Assembly: GCA_021613335.1 (NCBI GenBank)
Contig: JAJTWR010000275.1
Span: 2,011,001 to 2,075,000 of the forward strand
Reading direction: 5' to 3'
Length of the DNA: 64,000 nucleotides
From: Whitmania pigra
Taxonomy: Eukaryota; Annelida; Clitellata; Hirudinida; Haemopidae
The translations under genes and the position numbers were made by a program. Below are positions 13,230-46,352 of this stretch, one piece after another. The notes beneath the pieces are model-generated. The model was not told the DNA's origin. It ran no database searches and was given only the letters and a program-made list of their open reading frames with translations. How positions within the stretch are numbered: the first letter of the stretch is position 1; every line of letters starts with the position of its first letter.

Positions 13230-15227
13230 GTGGTTGTGGTGACAGTTATGGTGCTGGTGATGATGATGATGGAAATTTTGATGAGAGTTATGGTGATGAT
13301 GTCATAAGGTATATTGTAATGTTAGTGGCAATGACAAATAAATTGAATAATATTGAATTTATTTATGTTTAAGAACACTGAATCTTGAGCTTATGTGAAT
13401 GGATTAGTAATACTAATGATATTATGACTCTAATTAAATACAAATGTTAACAAACAATTAATTGTTATGATCGCATTCATGGTTACAATGACGTTGTTGG
13501 TGAAGGTGATGATGATAATGATGATGATGAAGTAACAATACCAGTTACTGTGACAATTACAATGACAATTGTGATCATAATCATGACGACTATGACGACG
13601 ATGACGATGACGACACAAGTTTTTAAACTTTTAAACGATCAGCAACAACATGAACATTCATCTTGTATACCAACACCAACAACAACAACAACAACAAGTT
13701 ACTTACTTCATTGTTAGGCGACACAACGCACTTTTCCAGGGACACGCCCAGGCATCCTGGCACCCCTTCCGGCTGATCCTCCCCACTGGAAGAGGGGAAG
13801 CTGACCTTTTCGTACTGGATGGATGGCGGAGATAGCAAGGGCCCTGCGCTATTGGAGGGGGCCTCAGCCGTTGTTCCGGGGTGGCTGTTTGCCCTTCTGA
13901 ACCTCTCGGCCACTTTCTCTCTCCACGACTTTGCCTTGTTTTCTTTTGCGTTGTTTGTTATTATTGGTGTAAGCTAATATGTCTATATTTTTTTATTGTT
14001 GAATGTAATTAGTAAATGATGATAATAATAATAATATAATAATATAATATAATAATAATAATAAAACAATAATAACAATAGCTTATGTTAATAATGCACT
14101 GAAAAAAGCATGAGTAATTTTTTTACAGTTAATGTAACTACCAATGTTAATAATGATTAACTAAGCTATTAGCAATAGTTGATTAACTAAATACACTAAA
14201 AAAAATATTTTTGATTTTCTTGGTAAATGTTTTTTAGAGTCAAACTAACTAAAACAAAGGTGTAAAAGTAAATAATAAAAACATCCAAGGCCATCCATTC
14301 GAACCATGATGATGATGATGGTGATGATCTTTTCCTGGCGAGGTCGACTCGCCCTTGAACCTCCGACCTTCGGGAGACTTGGAACGAAACCTCGTCAAGA
14401 AATTCGATGGTTGTAAGAAATCTTGCTTAGAATGCTTTCCTCGTGTTGTCGTCACATTCGAGCTTGTTACTGCTGTTGTTGATGTAGTTGTTGTTGGTAT
14501 TGTTGAAGAAGCAGGGTCGTCCAACGAGAGAGCCTGTTGCTTCTGTTGAACTCTCGAATGCGACCTCGGGCTTTTGTTCAGTCTCAGAGATGAGGAAAGA
14601 ATCTTCTTCTTCAGGAAATCCTGAGATATGCAATGATGATGATGATGATTATGATGATGACGATGATGATGTTAAATGTTGACATTAACAACTTCACTAA
14701 AATGCAATCATTCATCCAATTAGTAACATGTTATGATAAGTCATTAACATTATCATTATGATTACCCTCATCATCATCACAATTATCATCATCATCACCA
14801 TCATCATAATCCAAGCACCTGGCTATATGCCAATCCCTGCTTCTGGAGCATGTGTATCCACTCCAGCATGAGTTCCAAGGTCTGAGCCTCGAAGAGGAAT
14901 TCCGAGAAGTTCAGGGTCGTGACCCGGAAGACGTTGGCGCGCTTGGTGTAGTCGTAGGCTATGTCCACGAGGGCCGAGCCGATGAAGATGGGATGGTCGT
15001 ACACCACTAGGGTCTGTTGTGTTGTTGTGTTGTGTTTGTAAGGAGATAATAAATTATTACAATGACAGATGGTTAAGTGTGATGACAATTATAATGTAGG
15101 TAGATAACGTATTGCGGTAAGATAGTAAAAATAATAACGAGAACATTGACAATAATAATAATAACATTAACAATAAAGCAACAACAACCGCAATAATAAT
15201 AATGGTAACAACAACAGCAATAATAAC

Positions 15228-15314
<87 letters not shown>

Positions 15315-17089
15315 TAACCTGCGAATTCTTGTCAGGATGGAGGCAGAGACAGTGTCCCCTGAGCACCACATAAGTACTTTTCCATGCTCTGTCCACCGAG
15401 TACTTTGATAATTAGAAAAATAAATACAATTCAGTACAAGTCGACATTGCATAGAATGATGATACACGATAAGTAATAAACTATAAATAATGAATAATAA
15501 GTAATAAATTATAAATGATTAATAATAAAATGATAAGTAATAAATAACAACCCCTCAAAAACTCAAACAGCCACCTTTCCATCGACAAACGTATTTTTCG
15601 ACTTCAACGGTCCTTCGAAGACCGTTTCTCCGAGGGATTCCGGAAACTTCTTCTGCGACGACGGGTCGATGACTCTCTGACTTGTCTGGGTCGTGGGAGA
15701 GATGTTTATTATTAATAATTTGGTATAACTAATAAATACATATTTATCATTAGTAATTTTTAAATTTAATTAATAAAATGCAAATACTCTTATTATCAAA
15801 AATTATTAAAGTTTATTAGTCTTATTATATTTATTATTAATGCTATTGTTGTTGTTTTAATCATTTCTTTTTCAATACTAATTGCCTGGAATTATGTTTT
15901 TGACTTTATCCTGAAGTGTGATGTTGCAAGGTTGTCAACGTAAATGCAGAAACAATTGAATGTAAAATATTTGAAGACATTAACCTTGTAAAATTGTTTT
16001 TAAATACAATTTATTTAGAAATTTATTTTCATTTTCAATTCAAAAAAAAAATTTTTTAAAACCTTGGATCCTGCAGAAGGTTCCCTATCTCTTCCATGCC
16101 TTCTTCCTTTTCCATGAGTTGAAGGTCTTAATAAAAAATTGCAAGATTTTATTTTTGTTAAATGTAGTCGATGGATAATCGTGCGTCGTTAAACAAAATA
16201 CAAATCGCCGAATGAATTATATCCATCATCCTAATCGTCTAGTTATGAATAGCTAATTGATAAATAATATTAAAAATACACAAATAGTTAAATAATAAAT
16301 AATATTAATAAAATACACGAATAGGTAATTGATAATTAATGTTAATAAAACAATAAATAATATTAATAAAATACATGAATAATTAATTGATAATGTTAAT
16401 AAAATGCATGCATCGCCAAATATTCCTCCGACCTTGTTTTATCCTGAGCCATCGGCCTGAGATGCCTCGAAGGTTTCATTTCTACGGAAGTTCTGGAAGA
16501 TGCACTCTGCCTAAAAGTTAACAAAAGTCGGTGCAAATAAATAAATTCTTCGAATGGGATGTTATCAACTGTTTTCGAGCAGACGACGCTGCATACTTTC
16601 GAGGGATGTTAAAATGTGACGCGAACTTACGAGATCCTGGGAGACATTGAAGGTTTGTTGGCAATTTTGTAAGACGACCTTCTGTACAGTTTACTATCAG
16701 ATCTTTTCATTGGAGTATTCTCGTCATGTGCTTCTGAAATCCAAACAAATTAACAGAATAATATTATCTGTAGATTCATATATTACATAATGCAACAGTG
16801 ACATTATTAAAACAAAATAACGTAAGAATCCAAAAACTTTAATGGCAAATAAGTCGCTTCAAAATCTCCAAAGCAAGAAATACTTGCTTGTACTTTGAGT
16901 CATTTGTGCCAATGTTCTCTTGGAGGCAGACGACATGCGACGATCGCCTTCAAATTCCTTACTCCTACTGTGAGCCTTCGAATGTCTGTGTCTTTGACCC
17001 GTTTGCGACTTGCTGATTGTCTCATCGGATTTAAAACTGCTTCCATCCACGGAAGTATTGTTTTCCATCAAGTTCGAGGAGGGTTCCAT
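8431..17089 (-). CDS. ARHGAP21/23-type Rho GTPase-activating protein (PH + RhoGAP)
   Basis: Hand model of 16 exons, 1241 aa, with every phase consistent: 17089-16894, 16733-16631, 16510-16433, 16126-16063, 15685-15575, 15402-15319, 15013-14819, 14620-14305, 13942-13707, 13186-13061, 12660-12552, 12332-12265, 11991-11896, 10912-10784, 10389-10269, 10124-8431. A PH domain lies at about residues 165-275 ([41 protein letters not shown]). The RhoGAP domain is at about 450-660: [14 protein letters not shown], the arginine finger in [16 protein letters not shown], and [15 protein letters not shown]. The 564-codon last exon is Ser/Arg-rich and low in recognisable domains. RhoGAPs of this type stimulate GTP hydrolysis by Rho-family GTPases such as Cdc42; worm PAC-1 and fly RhoGAP19D act in polarity. 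The PDZ domain of vertebrate ARHGAP21/23 was not found. The Met at 17089 is chosen because an in-frame stop lies upstream; an unseen 5' exon remains possible. The exon 8 donor is weak. Confidence 0.88.
10619..10763. repeat. (CATC)n tetranucleotide tract in a RhoGAP intron
   Basis: Imperfect CATC/CACC tandem repeats begin about 20 bases into the intron after exon 14 of the RhoGAP gene. They are open in all frames by composition and are not coding. Confidence 0.85.
11263..11305. repeat. (ATC)n microsatellite in a RhoGAP intron
   Basis: Pure ATC triplets in the intron between exons 13 and 14 of the RhoGAP gene. Confidence 0.85.
11758..11855. repeat. (ATC)n/(ACC)n microsatellite in a RhoGAP intron
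   Basis: ATC triplets interrupted by ACC triplets, about 40 bases from the donor of exon 13. Confidence 0.85.
12661..12892. repeat. (ATG)n microsatellite abutting a splice acceptor
   Basis: On the plus strand this reads (GAT/ATG)n in two blocks, 12661-12690 and about 12799-12891. On the gene's strand the first block reads (ATC)n and ends in CAG directly before exon 11 of the RhoGAP gene, so the repeat replaces the usual pyrimidine tract. Confidence 0.8.
13196..13275. repeat. (ATG)n microsatellite next to RhoGAP exon 10
   Basis: ATG triplets begin only about ten bases upstream, in gene sense, of the exon 10 acceptor. Interruptions of GTTGTGG and GGTGCTGG follow. Confidence 0.85.
14633..14810. 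repeat. two (ATG)/(ATC)n tracts in one RhoGAP intron
   Basis: Tracts at about 14633-14671 (plus-strand GAT triplets) and about 14769-14810 (plus-strand ATC triplets) flank the intron between exons 7 and 8. Together they could pair as a hairpin in the pre-mRNA. Confidence 0.7.
15217..15313. repeat. (AAT)n microsatellite in a RhoGAP intron
   Basis: About 30 uninterrupted AAT triplets ending only a few bases from the exon 6 donor at 15319. Confidence 0.9.
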
Positions 17090-17982
17090 GCTTGGTTTTC
17101 CTCCTGCTGCCAATTGTCGTCAACGTGGAGATAGTCGAAAACAAAATTCAACACCTGACAGCCTTCAAATCAAACATTAGAGTAGCAAGAACCTTCTCAT
17201 TAGTGAACTAATCTGATTCGATTTCTCTTCCTAAAACCACCTTTAATTAATTAATTTCAAATAATAATTCGTAAACGCACAAAGTACACGACCGCAGTAC
17301 CGCAGCCATCCATGTCGGAAAGAGGCGCTATTAATCCCCATGCAGAAATTATAATAAAAGAAAATCTGCCTTGCGTGCATGCATGCGCAACCTCTTGTGA
17401 ATACGAAATAACATAAGTGGTAGGGTAACTAATTTAAGTGTAATTTTAAACTTAAAACATTATAATTGTAATTATAGCCAATACCAGGTTTGCATTTATG
17501 CGGTCTACATACAAAGTAAGGTTGAGTTCGATAAAATGCCGAAAATTTCAAAATAAATTTCTGCAAATAGATTAAAATACAGCGTTAATTTACAAATATT
17601 TAAATATATATTTTTTAATAATAGCGGTACATTATATTGATTGGAATGTTTTGCAGGAATCTGCGCAAAAGTTTTTGGATAATTTAATTTAATAAATTGA
17701 CTGAAATAAAGCTAGTTCAATAATTTTTGCTGTAAATAATTTATAATAATACTTGATTGTTTTTATGTAATTATTACAAAAAGTTGATGGAAATTCAAAC
17801 AATGTTTCAAAACTCATAAATAATATAAACAAATGCTGGGACGTGGTCTGTTTGGGGTTTGCAGGAATTTCCACCGATATAGCAAGTCCATTAGCTCTTA
17901 TTGTGATTGACCCTGTCAGATTTAAACAATAATAAGTTTGGAAAATATATTTTGAATATCGCTGCAACGTATTTTCTGTAAG
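17090..17982. promoter_or_regulatory. divergent intergenic region between RhoGAP and C7orf25-like genes
   Basis: About 0.9 kb separates the start codons of two genes read in opposite directions, so both promoters and 5' UTRs should lie here. A slightly GC-richer patch near 17285-17400 may mark a transcription start. No TATA box or known site is clear, and no PDZ-coding exon for the RhoGAP gene was found. Confidence 0.4.
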
Positions 17983-20462
17983 ATGAGCAGTTCTCATGAT
18001 GTTACCGAGTTACACAAGAGCTTGGGCCTCTTGATAAACATCGGCGAGAAACTGGTTGACAAATGCGAGGAGCATAAAGACATATCTGGTGTTGGAAAGC
18101 TGCTGAAAAACTGCAAGGCGGAATTAAATTATTTGAAGAAGGTTATTTTGCTTAAAAAGTGTTTTCTTAGGTGTTTATTTTTAGTTGTTGCTGACTTTTA
18201 AAAGTATTTTTGTTTAATTTGCAAAGCTTTCTCAGAAAGAGAAGTTTAGTGAAGCTGTGCTCAAATCTAGCAACCTCAGCAACTTGCAAGGTAGGCTATG
18301 CAGCATGAAGCTTGACTTATTTAATGTAACCTGAAATTAGTTTATTCAGAGAATGACTAAGATTAATAAATGATTTGATAAATTGTTATTAGAAAAACAG
18401 AATTATCATCAATCATTGCTAAATTTTGAAATGAAAATTAATTAAATCGAAATAAATTAATCGGTCGCATTTTCAGGGATAGCCCTTTGTGCTGAAAACC
18501 TATCCAATGTGGTCGCAGTACTTCGACCTCTCCAGATGGCAAACTCTCCCCACCCGATCGTGGTCGATGTCGTCTGCGACGGGGGGAGAACCTGGGTGAA
18601 GGTCATCACCAAGAATTCAAAAGCCCTGCTTGCCAATGTAAATGGTAATAATACTTATGACTGTGATGTCAATGGTAATAGACTATTACCATTACTAATA
18701 GTACTTATGACCATGGTGAAAATCAGGCATCTCGTATACCGGCTGCAACTGAACCAGTCCAAATTCGAAGCCATGACCCTGGGCACCCTCTATCGCTCCC
18801 TACGGCGACTCAGCGTCGCTTCTGTTCATCCCGCCAACACGAGCATCGAGCTATCCAGCTCCGTAAAACTCCTCGGGTTTATCCTCGACAGTGACCTCTG
18901 GCTCGATAGGCACCTTTCCGCAACAGTTAGAGCCTGCAACTATCGACCGTGGGCTGTAAGCATTGCGAGCACTGCATCCGCTTCCGGGTGCTGATAGAAT
19001 TAGGTTCGAGGTTGCTCTTCTCGTTCGTAAGGTTCTCAGCACTGGAATGCCACGCTATCTCACCTGCACGCTCTGCCAGCACTCCCATTCGAGATGCTTG
19101 CGGTCGGAGACGTCCGACTTTCTCAGAATTCCTATTCCGAGGAACAGTTTGAAGCAAAGTCCTCCAAGTTCACCAGTCCTCAGACATGGACTACCGGCTA
19201 ACCTCAGGGCTTCTGCATCATTCAACCAATTCGAGGCCAGCCTCAAGACTCACCTCCTTCCACAGCAGCCAAGGATGGAGTGCTTATGGCGCTACACAAA
19301 TGCACTTATTATTTTTATTGTTAATGTTATTATTATTATTGTTTCCACAGAACAATGCCACTTCGGAACGAGGAGCATCAGAGAGCAGGCCACGAAGTAC
19401 CTCGAGTTTGCAAAACTTCACCCATTCCAGTTCAAGGTTCCTGAGGTGATGTTCGTCTTCTTCCATCCAGTGCCCCAGAAGATGGAGGACGGACTCTCGA
19501 GGCTAGGAATCCTGGTGAAGAGGAGCCAAGAAGTTGTGCCAAAGGAACTGCTGTCGTCCGAGTTGTGCTGCAACATATTCAAGAACCTTGGGATTTCCAG
19601 GGAGGCAGAAACTTATGAGGATTTCGATTTCGACGACGTCGAAGAAGATTCCGATAGCTTCGACGACGGACGGAGCGATGACGACGACTACGACGTCGAC
19701 GGCGATGAAGACGATGGTGACGACGAGGCCGAGGAAAGTCACGACGACCGCGATAAAGAAGAGAATGTCCAGGACTTCATCCCTGCAGTGCCGAAAGATT
19801 CTTCGGCCAACCCTCATCTCACAGAATATCCAGAAATGATCGCCACGACGGAATTTCTGGGGTCCATTTGTGCCAACAGTCACTGCATTTGCAAGAGTTA
19901 CATCAATCGTCTCTCTGACAACGCCTCGAACATCTTTCCTCTCATCGACAGAGTCAACTTGGACGTCACGTCCCTGATCGCCGTTGTCAGTAACCTCTGC
20001 CATGGCCACTGCAACTTCAAGTTTCGAGAGAATTACCTTACCTTGCAGGCTAAAGATGAGCAGTCGAACCCTACCCTTCCGAAAGTCTTCGAGTTATTTC
20101 TGGGCAGGTCTTTGTTCTCGTGTCAGACCGCCGTGCACGATTTCGAAAAGATTGTCAGCATCGTGGGTGGCAGCGAAGAGAAAGATCGAGCCAAGCAGCT
20201 CTTGAAGGGCATTTTCGTTGTCCCCGATCTCTCGTCCAGCAAGTGCGACAAGCTCCAAGAGAGCGCCAGGATCAATCCCCGCATGAGGACCATATTCGGG
20301 ACCGGTGACAGCCTCAAGGCCGTGACCTGCACTGCCAACAACGGATTTGTGAGGGCATCCAAGCAAGCCGGGGTGGAATTTGTGGCCTTCATTCACCCGG
20401 CCAGAGCCCTCACGGAGCAGAAACAAGATTCTGCAGACACAGTGAAACTCGGAGGGTTGTGA
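17983..20462 (+). CDS. C7orf25/UPF0415 (DUF1308) family protein
   Basis: Model: exons 17983-18141, 18236-18290, 18477-18644 and 19351-20462, 497 aa with consistent phases. The family pattern is clear throughout: N-terminal helical part (GKLLKNCKAELNYLKK), then IVVDVVCDGGRTWVKV, then CHFGTRSIREQATKYL, then RVNLDVTSLIAVVSNLCHG, and a strongly conserved end with FGTGDSLKAVTCTANNGFVR and HPARALTEQK. A long Asp/Glu-rich insert (about residues 215-260, DDVEEDSDSF onward) is more acidic than in vertebrate relatives. The biochemical role of this family is not established; some DUF1308 members have been linked to RNA or nuclease-like folds, which I cannot confirm here. Intron 3 carries a decayed LINE in the same orientation whose tail touches the last acceptor. 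AATAAA is at 20495. Confidence 0.9.
18716..19345 (+). mobile_element. decayed, 5'-truncated non-LTR retrotransposon (CR1/Rex-like)
   Basis: This fragment sits in intron 3 of the C7orf25-like gene. In two or more shifted frames it shows the C-terminal part of a reverse transcriptase of the CR1/jockey type: LQLNQSKFEAM, LLGFILDSDLWLDRHLSAT, then after frameshifts LRASASFNQFEASLKTHLL. This is the usual order of the end of such polymerases. The element ends with TTATGGCGCTACACAAATG and a TTATT-rich tail, as expected for the 3' end. It is too short and shifted to be active. Confidence 0.75.
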
Positions 20463-21556
20463 ACGATAATAGGAATTTAAAATGTGATCTCATAAATAAA
20501 TGTTTTGTTTTTGGATGCACGTACTCAAATTGGCAATGTACAATTCTCAATGTATTTGGCGTGCTTTAATCTTCTCTGATGTTAATATCAGTTTTGAATT
20601 TGAACTTCAAAATTCTTCCATCATGAAAACTAAGTTGATGAGTTGGAGTTTATTATGATTCGCTGGGGTCAACTAGAAAACTAGTATTAATAATAACAAT
20701 CAACAAGTACGAGTAATTTTTTATTTAATTAAAAATTTTTAAATATTTTTTTTTTTTTACAATTTTCTTCTGCCTTAGAAACCTCATAACTATGCATTAT
20801 TGGGCGAAATTTATGAAACAAATCCTATTATTATCTAGAAATGTAATTAAGTGTTGGAAATGTCAGGTCGGAATGGCTCCAGGATGACAGAGGTCAAATT
20901 TGTTTGCTTCCCGTCAGGAGTTTAACCGCAACTTTTTCCCTGCCGCCAAAACGGAAGTGGGATAGAAAAGATGAACCCAGAATTCTAAGTCTGAACAACA
21001 GAGTGCTTGGCCAGCGTTCGAAATTAGCAGCTAGAGAATATCGAGAACTGGCGCGAATGTTGACAAACTGAGTGACTCAAAACCAGCTTTGAGCGTGCAG
21101 ACGAGGGAGGGTGTGTTCGAGTATTTGCATATTAATCGTTCCGATTTGCGAATATCATTTCATTTGAATGTTATAATGTTTGGGCTGGACTTTAAATTTC
21201 TATCAGGCGTGAATTAAATTCAAGAGAGAGATCTCGGCTCCCTTCGTCAATCTTGTATAAAATAGGCTGCACAATAACTTTCAAAACAGTTGTCTTAACA
21301 TTACTCAACAACCACAAGCGTGGTATTACTAAGCAGCTTTTTACTATGATAAAAATATTATTATATTCCTCGCCCAATATTTTTTGTTTCATTATGAACG
21401 CGAAGTTTTAGAGATCTAGCTGATAAATTACGGACTACAATATTCATACCTACGAATGAAGGATTACGAAACGACAAAGTAAGTGGAAAATACTGTTCAA
21501 TAACTGGGAATAAAAGTTCGACCAACATTCTGATCACATTGAATTTGGATTGCAGA
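20463..21556 (+). promoter_or_regulatory. region between C7orf25-like gene and formin, likely formin promoter and 5' UTR
   Basis: After the polyadenylation signal at 20495 there is AT-rich sequence. A GC-richer patch at about 20870-21120 has no long open frame and precedes the formin start by about 450 bases. It is the best candidate for the formin promoter or a 5' UTR exon. This is inferred from composition and position only. Confidence 0.35.
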
Positions 21557-36720
<15,164 letters not shown>

Positions 36721-37027
36721 TTCAACATGAAAGACATCGCACAGACACTCAAAATGGCCAATTAAAATGGCTATCCTTTTTGTCTATTTTCACTAATTCC
36801 AATTGTTTTGAAGCATTCTTTGCATTAACTAATCTTACATTTATTCTGCATTCTACAAAGAAAAAAATTCGCAAATTAAACTATATAACAATATTTCAAA
36901 TTGTACTTCATTACGATATTTACTAAGAGCCATTGAAACCTGCAAACCGTAGACTAAGCAATATCAACAAAGCATGTCCGTCGGCTATTATGACCAAAAA
37001 TAGATGCAATCAAGCGTATTTGATACT
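36721..37027. other. convergent gap between formin and kinase stop codons
   Basis: Only about 307 bases separate the two stop codons, which face each other, so the 3' UTRs must be short or overlap. No canonical AATAAA was seen for the formin within this gap. Confidence 0.5.
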
Positions 37028-44429
<7,402 letters not shown>

Positions 44430-45477
44430 ATTGAAATGTTTTAAAAGTTCTTTCTATGTTTTGCTTAACTTTAAATCGGCATTGATACTTTAGTTCACGA
44501 ACGGAGTTTGGCAGTAATCCAGAAATGGCTGAGGATTGTTACACTTGAATCTCAAACTCTATAGTGTTAATTATTTGATGTTTTACTTTGAAAATTAAAA
44601 ATGTCAGAAACAGTTATAATATCCGGCTAAATCAACGGTTAAAATAATGAAAACCCAACGTTGAAATGCAGGAAAGCAATTCATTCACAGCTTGGGGTTA
44701 TTCTGAAGAATACGCCAACCTTAATGCACTACATTGTACTGCTGCAAACAATACTAGATTGACGTAACATGGTAAAATCTTCACAATCGCGTTCTTTTTT
44801 ATTTGTTAAGTAAATAAATATGTTTAAAAATATTTTTTGAATTATGTTTGAATATCGTAATATGTTAGCATTAAAAGACAAACAGAGAAGCATGAGACTA
44901 CGTTGAGCATTGTCAGAAAAAAAAGTGCTAAAACTGCAATGGAATATTCATACATAATTGACATTTTGATATAACATAATCATTAAGCTTTTGTTTTCAT
45001 TTACAATTATGATATATTCTAAGGAATTTAACTGAATGTTTGAAATATTAAAAGTTAATATTTTGTAAAACAATTACTCCGATTATTTATGTTATCATGC
45101 TAAAAATATAATCAGTAATTGTACTTAGTATTAAATGAGTTTGTATACGACATTAGCTCGTTATTTCATTCATTTCCTCAATAACTTGATGAGTCGGAAA
45201 ACAGCCAAGACATCAAATTTATAATTTATTTTGTCCCTTGTTGCTCTTCTCAGGTTTAAATCTCGTTTTTTTTGGCATGTGCCTTCACATCTTATACGAG
45301 ATTCCGTGTCCCAAAGAAGCATCAATGTAGAGCGCATTTTCCAAGACGGGGTTTGGATGCTAAATTTCTGCTTGAGATAAAATGGAATTTGCTATTAATT
45401 AATTTACTATTTTTCATCAGCTTGTGTTGATTAACGTCTTTGTCGACTTACGTTGTCAGTCATTCCTAAATGCATTT
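44430..45477. other. kinase upstream flank before the LTR element
   Basis: AT-rich DNA with no confident exon. An in-frame stop lies 24 bases upstream of the kinase Met at 44429, just behind a possible splice acceptor (CATAG). If the first exon lies at 50291-50488, this stretch is intronic. Confidence 0.4.
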
Positions 45478-45605
45478 TGTTGGACACTGAACTTCGTCCT
45501 ACTTGCATCATCACACACAAACTCCAGGCGCACAACACTAGGAACGTCGGACACAGAACTTCGGCCCACAACTCCGCCAGGCTACCACGTGTGACAGCAG
45601 TCAGC
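45478..45605 (+). repeat. partial 5' LTR
   Basis: Starts TGTTGGACACTGAACTTCG as does the 3' LTR and stays alignable to about 45605, with roughly ten substitutions and small indels over the first ~105 positions counted by eye. It lacks the 3' LTR's TATA-like, polyadenylation and end sequences. Confidence 0.8.
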
Positions 45606-46352
45606 ATGCAGTTGCCGCCGTTCTTCACAGCAAACCCAAGACTGTGGTTCGCCCACATCGAGGCGTTGTTTCACACACAACGCCTGAAGGACGAGACTCA
45701 GCGGTACGTATACGTGGTACAAAATCTACCCTTCCACGTGTCGGAGCAAGTCCAGGACCTCATCTACGAGGTTCCAAGCGAGAGGCCGTACACCGGTCTC
45801 AAGGAGGCCATCCTGCAGCGCTGCGGACAATCCCAACAGACAAGGCTGAGGAGCCTCTTCAGCGCAGTCCACCTGGAAGGTCGGCTACCCAGCCAACTCC
45901 TTCGACACATGAAGACACTGCTGGGCGACAATTCCATGGACGAGGCCATCCTCCGGCAACTGTGGGTTGATAAGCTGCAACCTCACGTCCGGTCCATGCT
46001 GGCGACCGTCCACGACAAAAGCCTCCTGGAACAGTCCATCCTGGCGGACCAAGTCATGGACGCCTACACAGACCCCACAGTCTCACGGGTGGTGACGGCC
46101 CCTCTCCAAGGACAGACCACCATGGAGGACATCAGCCTCAAGCTTCAGATGATCACCGACAGGCTGGCCAGGCTGGAGACCACCAGAGCGGAGCCCAGGC
46201 GACACACCCGACCCCGCAGCAGAAGCAGATCCAAAGCAAGACGCAGCAACACACCGGGCATGTGCTGGTACCACGCCACATACCGGGAGAAGGCTCAACG
46301 CTGCGAACAGCCCTGCTCCTTCCAGTCATCAAACTCCAGGGCCGGGCAGTAG
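45606..46352 (+). CDS. gag: retrotransposon Gag
   Basis: Structural capsid-like protein of the LTR element. The Met at 45606 is chosen because the sequence before it is LTR remnant; the frame is also open upstream from 45453, in the flank and LTR. The start ([20 protein letters not shown]) is the usual Gag start of CsRn1/Kabuki-type elements. A basic region near residues 200-220 ([16 protein letters not shown]) is followed by a Cys/His cluster [18 protein letters not shown], i.e. C-x2-H-x9-C-x3-C, rather than the usual CCHC knuckle. Pol overlaps by at least 91 bases in the -1 frame. Residue spacing is seen; the clade link is from knowledge of that family. Confidence 0.85.
   Translation: MQLPPFFTANPRLWFAHIEALFHTQRLKDETQRYVYVVQNLPFHVSEQVQDLIYEVPSERPYTGLKEAILQRCGQSQQTRLRSLFSAVHLEGRLPSQLLRHMKTLLGDNSMDEAILRQLWVDKLQPHVRSMLATVHDKSLLEQSILADQVMDAYTDPTVSRVVTAPLQGQTTMEDISLKLQMITDRLARLETTRAEPRRHTRPRSRSRSKARRSNTPGMCWYHATYREKAQRCEQPCSFQSSNSRAGQ

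Noticed and set aside
18509..18994. Single 161-codon frame across exon 3 and the LINE
   Set aside because: It is a read-through of the C7orf25-like exon into transposon sequence; the conserved protein resumes only at 19351.
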